In this document: positions 55,370 to 64,000 of the stretch, piece after piece
Numbering within the stretch: the stretch's first letter is position 1
Layout: every line of letters starts with the position of its first letter
DNA from: Meconema thalassinum
Taxonomy: Eukaryota; Arthropoda; Insecta; Orthoptera; Tettigoniidae
Direction of reading: 5' to 3'
DNA length: 64,000 nt
NCBI GenBank assembly: GCA_946902985.2
Contig: OX336389.2
Span: forward strand, 790,810,979-790,874,978
Program-made: the position numbers and the translations under genes
The notes under the pieces: model-generated
What the model was told of the DNA's origin: nothing
What the model saw: only the letters and a program-made list of their open reading frames with translations
Databases searched by the model: none

Positions 55370-55700
55370 GCATTGTTGGTTGTCACCGTGGAGGTCCGGG
55401 CTCCATTCCCTTCTCGGCCAAGGTTAATAATTCTGATCTGAAGTCAGGAAGAGGGTACACGTAACATCGCGAGGCAGAACTGAGGAGGGGAGGGTTCGAT
55501 TCCTATTTCAGCTTTTCTAGAAGTGGTTTTTGGTGATTTTTCCCTGCTGCTCCAGGCGACTGCCGAGAAGGTACCTAAATTAATGCCATGGCTGCTTCCT
55601 ACCAAAAGCCTTGTCCCAATTCGAAATATACGCACTAGTATGTTACAGCTATCTCAATGACACAGGTTATAAGACAGATTCCACCCACACCCAAGTACAC
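55370..55700 (+). mobile_element. SINE family S4 copy
   Basis: CACCGTGGAGGTCCGGGCTC, TCGGCCAAGGTTAATAATTC, GGAGGGTTCGATTCCTATTT (second B box at about 55494), CTAGAAGTGGTTTTTGGTGA, CTGCTTCCTACCAAAAGCC and TAAATGACTAGGATTTCT, as in 32245-32600. Confidence 0.72.
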
Positions 55701-55829
55701 ATGGCTAAATGACTAGGATTTCTCTTAAAATTAGTTTGTGTCTTTCGATCCTATACACCTATGCAGCCAGCTCCAATTTGTATGGTTAATGATATGTATG
55801 AATGTAGGCTATATCTCCCTTATTATTCC

Positions 55830-56030
55830 GGTTTCCAGTGGGATTGGGGATGAGATGGAATGAATTTCTGTGTGTGACAGGTGGTTTTAAGGCCGGATGC
55901 TCTTCCTAACACCAACCTTATGTGATGAAATGAATGAAGGTGAATGAAACTGCTATGAATGGGAAGGAAGCAGCCGTGGCCATTTCAAGGACGGCAGACA
56001 GTGGAGTTCGAACCGACGTCCACCTGAGTC
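55830..56030 (+). repeat. dispersed repeat tail (shared with 49238-49425)
   Basis: GGCCGGATGCTCTTCCTAAC, GGTGAATGAAACTGC, AAGGAAGCAGCCGTGGCCAT and GTGGAGTTCGAACCGACGTC (B-box-like). Confidence 0.55.
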
Positions 56031-59000
56031 CACATACCTATGGTCTAGCTCTGAGCTTAGCGAGCGTAGATACCGTTGTCGATTGTATAGTAAATTATAT
56101 TAGTGCGAATTCGTTTGATAAATTACATACAAACTTACCGCTGAGGAAAGCGATATTGATATGTTTGACCATCAAGAGCATAATGCATAGACCTACAGAC
56201 AAACAAGAGAATGTGTCATTAATCTACCCGTCTGTGTCTCACGATGGGAGATCGCAGGATGGGGTTCACCAAGCTCAAGCTGTGTGAGTAGAAAAATGTA
56301 CGTACAGTAGATTCCCCGTTCAAATTACTAGAATATCTCGCCGGAGTGGGCCATAGGAAAAGGTAAAGAAACTCTATAAATTTTGAGTTGAGTTTAAGGG
56401 ATTATTTTCAACAAGTTTTAAATCAATGGCGTGGCGCAGTGTTAATCGCGCTGGCTCGGGTTCGATTCTCACTGCTACAGTTATTTTCATTTTGTTTTAT
56501 AGCTCACAATGTTAATCTATTAATTATATGTAAACAGTTAAATGTATATAGCCTACTTTAAATTAATATATTCAGTTTAGTTTTATAATCATCCCCCTAA
56601 TAAATGTAATGTACCTTCTAATAATAAATTTAAAAATAAAGATGTTATTGCTGAAATTTTGGGAAAAATTTCTTTCATTAAAATTTTCACCTAATTATGA
56701 AAATTTACTGTATAAATATATTAATTAATTACTTTAAAGCAATCTGAACTAAACTGGATCTAAGTACATAAATTTAAGTGTTTAAATACTGTGTACATAC
56801 CTGTATATACCAGGTGGCCCATTTCCGCCGTGCAATCTTCTTAGAAGTGTCTTGCATGTACTAGTGATGAATGGGAGGTCTAATAATTGAATTGTTAAGG
56901 GGTAACCTAGCATGCAAGCAGGCTGCGTTAGAATGCCAAGAGATAACAACCAGACGGGCGCACGCTGCATGTTCCTCAGTACTCCCGCCTAATTCGCCCC
57001 ATTGTGGTATGAAGCCTCGCTGGCGAGTGCCGAACAGTAGCTTTGCACGTGGTACAGCAGTATTAAAGTTGCTATCAACACATCGACAATGGCTGAGGTT
57101 TTCACCAAACACGAGCACACACTTTTCACTATCATTTTACCCTCCAGGATCGGCTTTTCCCACGGACTAAGCGAGGGATCCCACATCTACCGCCACTGAG
57201 GGCAGTGTCTTGGAGCTTGAGACTATGGGTCGGGGACACAACTGGGGTGTGTGGCCAGCACGACGCCCAGGCGTCCTCACCTGCAAAGCGAACAGGGGCC
57301 TGATGAAGGGATAGGAAGAGTGGGAGGGTTTGGCAAGGGAGTGGGAAGGTGGCGGCAGTGGCCTTACGGTAGGTACTGTACCCGAATTACCTACCATCAG
57401 CTTGTTGAAATCCCACGATGACAACTGGATCGTAGAACCTGAAAATCCCGGCTAGAAAATCCCCAGATCCTACCAACAATGGAAGGGGATAATAGGGCAC
57501 AAGTCATTCCTAGCAGATGTGTCATTAGGAAAGACCATGGCAAACGATGAAAATTAGCTCAGAGAACACGAGAATCACGTAAAGACGTAACCTCAGGAGT
57601 GTGGAATACTCCAGAAATACCCAGCAATGGCCTTCTTAACGCGACCTGTTATCACTTTTATGAAGCATCACACTCAAAGGTTTAAAATAAAATGACAAAA
57701 TTTATTCACCAAGCGACATTACAGCAAATGCAATGTATATGAAACAACAATGAAGGAAAGAGAAATATCCTCACTAGAATCCGCATCATAAAATGCCACA
57801 AATGCAGTGAACAGTCCCCCATGGACTAGTCTGCATTATAATCAATCCAAATTTACATGAACAGTATAATGATCCATTCACAAAACAAGAAAATCCTATG
57901 GGATCATATATTCGAATATTCCACATTCATAGTTACGCATTGGAAAAGTTACAATTGCCCTTATATACAAATATACTAAATTTACAACAGTATCATTGCA
58001 CCCTTAAGTGCTTCCGAAAACGACTTTCATAATTTGGCACCTTCCAATTGTGCTCCAATGGTAATGTATCTTCATATTGTAAGGTTTCTGTTAGGGAGGC
58101 CTGTACAAATAATTATTCTAAGGGATGAAATTAGTCTAAATAGGGGGCGAGCTTGGCAAATGCTGTAAGAGGTAGGGAGTGTTTAATGAATTGAGATCGA
58201 CAGTGCGATCAGCAAGGATAACTCCAATGTACTGCTTGACGGGGTAGTTCTAGGTGATGGGGTAGTTTTGAAAGGCAATTAAGTTATTACTCTGTGCGTA
58301 ACAGCTGCGTCACGCGGTCTACTGTGAGACGTGGGCAGGCGAGCTAACGGGAAATCCACTATTGTCAGCGTTGAGCATTAGCGCTCAGCTGACGACAAGA
58401 AGCAATAAAACAATAAACAGTAAGGCTAATTCTATGTCCTACCTGAAGGGGAAGCTATTAGGGTAGGATCTTATTAGCTAAATAAATAAAAGAATAAGAC
58501 CAGTGGCTTCTAGTGTTTCTGAATTTAATGTGTACCTCGATCTTGAGGTACACTGGCAAATAGCAGTTCAAATGATAATCAATAAAAATAATTACAGTCC
58601 AAGCACAGGGGGATGTGAGTGTAGTGTGGTGGTGAGTGTAGTGATCGCTTGAGACACTTACCCGTTCAACCAACAGCAGAGGTTCGTCACGTCGGTAGCA
58701 CTAAGACAGACTGAGTGATCGAATGATCCTGGGTGTTTGACCTCCGGGGTTCTTATAGGTTTCGTGTGCTAGGTCGGCGGAATCCTTACATTCCTACCGA
58801 GTCGTAAACCTTTCCCGGGTCGTTGCCTGGGCTACAAGGCTACCTGGGTTCATGTATGTGGTAATTATTAGTCTTGTAATTTATAGGTTGTAATTTATAG
58901 GTTTTTAGATTAAATGTTCAGAATTTTGATTTGTTGGAGATTTTGTTTAGGGGATGGGGGTAGCGCACCCTAGGGGTACAACAATATAGAATTGTTGGTC

Positions 59001-59036
59001 AAATCCTGGTATATTCGACCGTGCGATAATGCTTAG
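56031..59036. other. no gene recognised
   Basis: AT-rich to about 56800, then mixed. 57130-57420 is unusually G-rich. From 57650 to 58960 there are short open frames only, none with a domain. I see no direct-repeat partner for this stretch. Confidence 0.4.
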
Positions 59037-59037
59037 A

Positions 59038-59515
59038 AGTATTAATATGCCCTTTTTCAACTATCATCTCCAGAACAATAACTTGGGATGACTATAAAAA
59101 TCAAAATTCCAGAATTGGAATTATAGAAATCTTCCAACAAACAATCATCCATTAATGCTTTGAAATTCATCCTTATAAATCAACATAATATTTCTGTGGA
59201 ATTTCGCTGATATATACTTCAAATAACTTAAGTCAAACATGACTTTGACGCTTCCATATATTAATGGAAGAATTAATATTCCCTTTTTCAACTATCATCT
59301 CCAGAACAATACCTTGGGATGACTAACATACTCAGTCAGCATGGCCATCAAAAATCCAGAACTGGAATTATAGAAATCCTCCAACAAACAATTAACCACT
59401 TATGCTTTGAAATTCATCCTTATAAATCAACATAATATTTCTGTGGAATTTCGCTGATATATACTTCAAATAACTTAAGTCAAACGTGACTTCGACGCTT
59501 CCATATATTAATGGA
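59038..59515 (+). repeat. tandem duplication, two ~235 bp units
   Basis: Units 59038-59268 and 59269-59515 both run from TATTAATAT.CCCTTTTTCA through CTTTGAAATTCATCCTTATA and GTGGAATTTCGCTGATATAT to CTTCCATATATTAATGGA. The second has about 16 extra bases near 59330. Confidence 0.9.
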
Positions 59516-59736
59516 CTATACCTATAACTTTTCACAGGATATTCCTTTGAATATCTTTCATAATACTCCTGGCTTTATACAGCACCACAAAATACACGCA
59601 CGTACACCACTGTGCACTTAATTCGTTATTACATTTTCATTGCCGGTACCACAGATGATCGTATTCCACTATCACCTTCCTGATGATCGATAAATTCTAT
59701 TACTCAGATTAATTAGAACTTATTTTCCGCACATAG

Positions 59737-61101
59737 TGTAACGTGTTTTTCGAGGGGTTTTATGCAACTGGCATAAGTCAGTAGGAAGCCATTCTATATT
59801 TATTTACGCGGCAAATTGTTCAGCCAAGAGAATTTTTCATGGTAATTTATTATTATTATTAATTTATTATAATTATTATTAAGGTATTTTCGGAGCATTT
59901 TATAAAAATTATTAGCATTCAGATAGGTTTTCTATGTCTTAGAAAACGCTATCCAGCAAATTATTACGAACGACGATATCATAGAAAATTATCTGATTAC
60001 GGAATTTTACGGAGTTTTGTCAGTTAGGGTATTTGAGAGACATGACTCACTGGGAATTCGAATACAAGCTGATTCCTGTCGAGAAGTATTACGCAAGGTC
60101 TAGAAAAGACGAATTGTTGGAACGGAAAACGACTTCTCCCTCTCGCGCGCCGAGTGTAATGAGGCAGAGGAGGGGAACTGGCGGCGTGCTCAGCCAATCA
60201 GTGAGGACGACGTAAGCTAGATGTCGGTACCATGGTGGGGGAGCCAACAGGTGCATATATCGTTCGACGCGCCGTGAAACGAGGACTATCTGTGTAGAAC
60301 TTGCAGAGTACGGTCGCAAGTGCGTGTCGCTCCGATGTTCAGTGGAGTTAGCGACGAACTATTGTAAAACTTGGTTGTACGAGTGTTTGGGTCCGAGGTA
60401 CGGACCATAGAATTATCTAATCTACCAGCATATCATCAAATTCCGACGGAGATGACGACGTCCAGGAGACTGTGGGAAGCACACAGCATCAGCAAGTACG
60501 AGGGAAATGCCTTGGCAATTTCCAATGGTAAGCGCAAATGACGCAGAAATACGCAATCTCTCATTTTTCTTTGTTTTATATTTCATAATTCATTAACTTC
60601 ATAGCTTGGAAATAAGAGTAAAATCAATTTATCAGACTCCGTTTTCACGTAATTTTCTATCGGTAATATTCAAATCACAACGCTCCAATTTAAATTTTGT
60701 ACTTATTATTATTATTAATTTTGCTATACTTGTTTTATATAATAAATTCATTTCTTTTACAATGCAATCTTTGCTTTCAGTAGGTAGCATTAGATATAGA
60801 CCAATTCCTTCTCCTGATACAATTGTTTGTTGGGTTAATGATCAAATCATACCACGATCTGAGTGAATAGAGTCTTGAAGGTGTTCTGCCAGAGCTAGAC
60901 GTTGTTAAATACAAATTTAGATTTCAACATTGCATTGAGGTCTTGGCGCCCATTAAAACAACATAGCTTAGGCAAAGGTAAACAGTTACATTTATTCACC
61001 CAACAGTGTGGGCTAGCGAAACTGTTACATTTGTACGCTCAACGTGGAGCAAAGTAAATACCGTTTCACTTGTCATCCCAGCCTAAGCGGAGAACATTAC
61101 A
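59737..61101 (+). repeat. element C, probable 5' LTR
   Basis: Proposed from TGTAACGTG at 59737 to ACATTACA at 61101, whose ends are inverted TGTAA/TTACA as in element B. It shares several stretches with the solo LTR at 7559-9128, including the end portion (GTAG.TAG.ATTAGA.ATA, TTGGCGCCCA). A TATA-like CATATATCG lies at 60251-60260. The start is uncertain because the 3' LTR lies outside the window. Confidence 0.5.
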
Positions 61102-61140
61102 TTTGTCGCCGACAACTTGGGGCTGAAAACCTAATAACAT
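60940..61140 (+). repeat. tandem PBS-like units at the LTR end of element C
   Basis: Units of about 38-40 bp, each beginning (C/A)(A/T)GTTACATTT or a variant and continuing with a sequence resembling a GGCGCCCAAC.GTGGGGC primer site: TTGGCGCCCATT at 60942, GTTACATTTATTCACCCAAC at 60984, GTTACATTTGTACGCTCAAC at 61023, a decayed unit at 61060, ATTACATTTGTCGCCGACAA at 61096, and a stub AATAACATTTGTGG at 61132. Confidence 0.65.
61104..61123 (+). promoter_or_regulatory. element C candidate primer binding site
   Basis: TGTCGCCGACAACTTGGGGC, two bases after LTR end ATTACA. It is the best-placed of several PBS-like units. Compare TGACGCCCAACTGTGGAGC in element B. Confidence 0.5.
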
Positions 61141-61214
61141 TTGTGGAAGGAGAAGGGTATATATTTCTGTGCCTGTATTTTGGGGGTTATTTGTCTTTAT
61201 CAGTGTATATCATT

Positions 61215-63080
61215 ATGGGGGATGAGAAAGAAAGACAGATGAGGTTACGTAGTGGTCATCAACGGGAGAGTGATGATACGAGCAGTATGTCGAGTGATGG
61301 TAGTACCGGGGTAGCGGAGGTAAATCCCGATACTGAAACAGGGAGTGTAGGCGGCCAACCAGAATTAAAAACTTTACTTCTCGAGTTTATGTATCAGAAC
61401 AAAGTTAGTAGTGATGCCTTAAATGCTAAATTAGAACAAAACAATGCAAAACTGGAACAAAACAATGCTAAATTAGAACAAAACAGTAGGGAAAATAAAG
61501 AAAGTACAGATGCCTTAAATGCTAAATTAGAACAAAACAGTAGGGAATATAGAGAGAGTAATGAAACTTTAAACGCCAGATTAGAACAAAACAGTAAGGA
61601 AAATAGAGAGAGTACTGAAACTTTAAATGCTAAATTAGAACAAAACAGTAGGGAAATGAGTGACAAATTCGAACTGATTAGAGGCGAGATCAGGGGGGTG
61701 ATGGAAGAAAAGGCTAAAGAGATTATTGCAGATGTAGACAGAAAATTAGGAAAAGTACAGGAGGAGTTGGAAATTAGAATCAGTACACAGGCTGAAAATT
61801 TAAAAGAACTATTGCAACTGGAAACACAGCAGGTCAAAAAGCAATTGGGGGGAGAAATTGACAAAATTCAGGTAGCTACTATAGAGGTTAAGGAACAGCT
61901 GGGGGGTAGAATTGAGAATGTCCACTCACAAATAGTTGCAGAAGTAAATGATTTAAGAGAGAGTAATAGAGAGAGCATTAGCAAGATTGAGGAGAAACAA
62001 GCAAAGCTATATGATAAAGTAGAAGAATCAGAAGGAAACATTAAATTAACAGTAAACAGTATTGAGAGGAAGGCTGAGGAGAAAATCGCAGAATTAGAAT
62101 TAAAATTAAAAGCTAGGATCAGGCAAGAAAATAGTCAGAATAGGCCAGTTTTGGTGAATAGCACACACAGGGAGGTAGAACTGGGTAAGTTCAGCAATCG
62201 ACAGGGGTGCCCAATGGAGTTCATGAACACTATAGAAAATAAATTCGGGTTGACGTTGGAAAATGGTAGTATTGAGTGGTGCCAGGTAGTTGAAATTTTA
62301 GAACAAGTGTTTGTGGGGGAAACGAGGAATTGGTTTGCTGTCTACAGAGACAAGTTTACTGATATCAATGATTTTAAAATGAATTTCTGTGAAAAGTTCT
62401 GGAATGAGGTTATTCAGTCGCAGCATCGTGAGGGAGTAGTGTGTGGTAAATATAACCCTAAAGGAAGCTCCACCATGACCGAATACTTTTTAGGGCAGGT
62501 ATTAGTGTGTAAATATCTGGATGGGTTGAAGGAGGAAAATGATGTGGTAAGGTTGCTACTTAGGCACTTTCCCTATAGGATCAAGGAGGCTGCTTGTATC
62601 CAGAATGTAAAGACTATATCACAAGTAGAAAATTTGTTAAGCACATTTGATGCACTAGGGAGAGGGGGTTATGAGGACAATTTCAATCGGAACCAGGGTA
62701 ATAATAATAATAGACCTAATGAAGCCAGGCATCAAGAAGTTCAAGGGAACGGTGGCGAAGGGGCCAACGCTGAAAATAGAAATAATAATAATCAGCTAAA
62801 TCAGAACAGAGGAAATGGCTATGGTAATCAGTATCAAGGGAGGAACAATGATTTCAGGGGAAATCAAGGGAGGAACAATGATTACAGGGGAAATCAAGGG
62901 AGAAATTATAATGACAATAATTACAACCAGAATAGGGGTCAAGGAAGAGGACAGCCTAGTGGTAGTAATATACAGCCAAACAATGACAACACAGCCCAGA
63001 ACAACCAGACCAGTTTAGTAGTTAGTAGTACTACGGCCAGCTGTAGCGGTTCTTTAAACGCGAACCAGGCTGCGAAGTAA
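61215..63080 (+). CDS. gag: Gag polyprotein of element C
   Basis: 621 residues from ATG 61215 (MGDEKERQMRLRSGHQRES). The frame is open upstream to an ATG at 61044, but that lies inside the proposed LTR, so 61215 is preferred. Residues ~65-150 contain tandem LNAKLEQNSRE-type heptads, and coiled coil continues to ~315. Residues ~320-480 look like a Ty3/gypsy capsid (FMNTIENKFGLTLE, NWFAVYRDKF, EKFWNEVIQSQHREGVV, LLLRHFPYRIKEA). Residues ~485-600 are an Asn/Gly/Arg-rich tail with GNQGRNNDYRG repeats and no CCHC knuckle, so RNA binding is probably through basic residues. TTTAAAC lies just before the stop. It assembles the particle in relatives. Intact. Confidence 0.88.
   Translation: MGDEKERQMRLRSGHQRESDDTSSMSSDGSTGVAEVNPDTETGSVGGQPELKTLLLEFMYQNKVSSDALNAKLEQNNAKLEQNNAKLEQNSRENKESTDALNAKLEQNSREYRESNETLNARLEQNSKENRESTETLNAKLEQNSREMSDKFELIRGEIRGVMEEKAKEIIADVDRKLGKVQEELEIRISTQAENLKELLQLETQQVKKQLGGEIDKIQVATIEVKEQLGGRIENVHSQIVAEVNDLRESNRESISKIEEKQAKLYDKVEESEGNIKLTVNSIERKAEEKIAELELKLKARIRQENSQNRPVLVNSTHREVELGKFSNRQGCPMEFMNTIENKFGLTLENGSIEWCQVVEILEQVFVGETRNWFAVYRDKFTDINDFKMNFCEKFWNEVIQSQHREGVVCGKYNPKGSSTMTEYFLGQVLVCKYLDGLKEENDVVRLLLRHFPYRIKEAACIQNVKTISQVENLLSTFDALGRGGYEDNFNRNQGNNNNRPNEARHQEVQGNGGEGANAENRNNNNQLNQNRGNGYGNQYQGRNNDFRGNQGRNNDYRGNQGRNYNDNNYNQNRGQGRGQPSGSNIQPNNDNTAQNNQTSLVVSSTTASCSGSLNANQAAK
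63053..63059 (+). promoter_or_regulatory. -1 ribosomal frameshift site (TTTAAAC)
   Basis: T TTA AAC in the gag frame (TTA at 63054, AAC at 63057), the canonical X XXY YYZ heptamer. It lies 18 bases before the gag stop TAA (63078-63080). The -1 frame is closed upstream by TAG at 63044 and open from 63047 to the end of the window. GGTTC (63048-63052) and GAACC (63062-63066) flank the heptamer and could pair. Confidence 0.85.
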
Positions 63081-64000
63081 GGTCAGAATCTCAGTCTGTA
63101 GCATGCCCTGTCCATACAATTATACAGGAACCCTATGACCTAAATGTAAGAAATGAATTATTACATGAACTAAATGATGAAGGTATTATTCAGGAAGTGG
63201 TTAGTAAGAGCCCCATAGTTAAATTTAACGTGTCCGAGGCGTACACAGATGTTTTAATTGATAGTGGTTGTATGAAGAGTTGCATAAGTAGTGCATTTTA
63301 TGATAAAATGAAAGGAACTGGAGTAAATTTTGAGGAGATGCCAATTAAAAGCACTTTTGTTATCACAGCTGTTGGGAAGAGGTCTAAAGTAATTTCTAAG
63401 CAAGTTTTAGTAGACATTAAAATTAATAATCATGTAGAGAAGCAGATTTGCCTTGTAATTCCAAATTTAGTATTCAGTGTTATCTTGGGTTCAGAGTGGC
63501 TAAGTAGAGTGTCTGGTTACTTATGTTATGATGTAGGGAGTTTGAAATTTAAATGGGGATATTCTGAAGTAGAAGTAGCGTTCAATGACCATATTCAGAG
63601 AAGTAGTATTGTAGGTGTGATTTGTACTTTAAATGAGATATCGCCAGCCGTAGAGCGGGGTTCTCCATGTTTTGTGGGGAGTGTGATTACGAACGGAAGT
63701 CTAGAGGACTCGTTACGTGAGGCTGCATTTCAGGGAAATATAGAGGATGAACAGTGTGTTCGGCTCTATGATGTGTTATGGTGTAATAGGAGAATTTTTG
63801 AGGATCGCATTGGTATGGCCAATTGCTATACACATTCATTGAACGTTATTGATAGGTCAGTATTCACAGGACATAGATATCCTGTACCTTTCGCTTATCA
63901 GAGTGCAGTTGAGGCACAAATTAACCAGATGCTTGAAGATGGGATTATTGAGCACTCGAACAGTCCATATGTTAATTCTTTGATCACGGTACCCAAGACC
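63053..64000 (+). CDS. pol: Pol of element C, protease and start of RT (partial)
   Basis: The -1 frame relative to gag, open from the slippery site to the window end with no stop. The protease shows DVLIDSGCMKSCIS with the catalytic aspartate codon at 63260, and LVFSVILGSEWL (63482) as the flap-distal ILG motif. After a linker of about 110 residues, GHRYPVPFAYQSAVEAQI and QMLEDGIIEHSNSPYVNSLI (from about 63872) mark the start of a Ty3/gypsy RT, with the YP(V/I)PY-like and DGII..SNSPY phrases. The remainder (RT, RNase H, integrase) is outside the window. Expected to be made as Gag-Pol by -1 frameshifting. Confidence 0.88.

Noticed and set aside
61394..61864. 156-codon minus-strand ORF rich in Ser/Leu/Phe
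   Set aside because: It is the antisense shadow of the coiled-coil repeat in Gag of element C.

Overview
This 64 kb window is eukaryotic nuclear DNA from an animal, most likely an insect. The evidence is an arthropod-type 18S rRNA fragment, several tRNA-derived SINE families, CA-rich and AAT-rich microsatellites, and remnants of at least seven transposon classes typical of large, repeat-rich insect genomes. The SINE families look to me like those of orthopteroid (polyneopteran) insects, but that is recollection rather than a search. I found no convincing host protein-coding gene, tRNA gene or CRISPR array. Most of the window that I can explain is mobile DNA or its decay products.

Layout. 0.15-0.77 kb: dispersed piece of 18S rDNA, minus strand. 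0.9-6.6 kb: old dispersed repeats (family X), interrupted by a 2.2 kb element with terminal inverted arrays (4218-6436), which is itself interrupted by a pogo/Tigger-like element (4324-5171). 7.3-12.6 kb: decayed non-LTR retrotransposon (endonuclease and reverse transcriptase), split by a solo LTR (7559-9128). 13.3-18.4 kb: decayed Helitron (OTU protease, Helitron N-terminal region, helicase C-terminus), split by a gag-only LTR retrotransposon (element A, 15326-18347); the last codons of the helicase resume exactly beyond it. 20.2-20.8 kb: a second copy of the helicase end, inverted. 22.75-28.27 kb: complete but internally deleted Ty3/gypsy-like element with two 1.5 kb LTRs (element B). 28.3-39.3 kb: AT-rich DNA with SINEs and family X copies in inverted arrangement. 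39.5-40.9 kb: nearly intact Tc1 transposon inserted in a minisatellite. 42.7-46.6 kb: DDE_Tnp_4 fragment, LINE tail and a broken P-element-type transposase with a THAP finger. 50-53.1 kb: tandem and direct repeats and a second Helitron helicase fragment. 53.8-56 kb: SINE cluster. 59.7-64 kb: 5' part of a third Ty3/gypsy-like element (element C) with intact gag, a canonical -1 frameshift site and the start of pol, running off the end.

How they work together: there is no operon-like cooperation. The useful information is stratigraphic, because nested insertions with target duplications give a relative order of events. The freshest-looking coding regions are gag/pol of element C, the Tc1 transposase (one nonsense codon) and gag of element A. 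The most interesting signals are the tandem primer-binding-site-like units at the end of the element C LTR, the gag ORF of element A whose stop codon is the first triplet of its LTR, and the Helitron/LTR junction.
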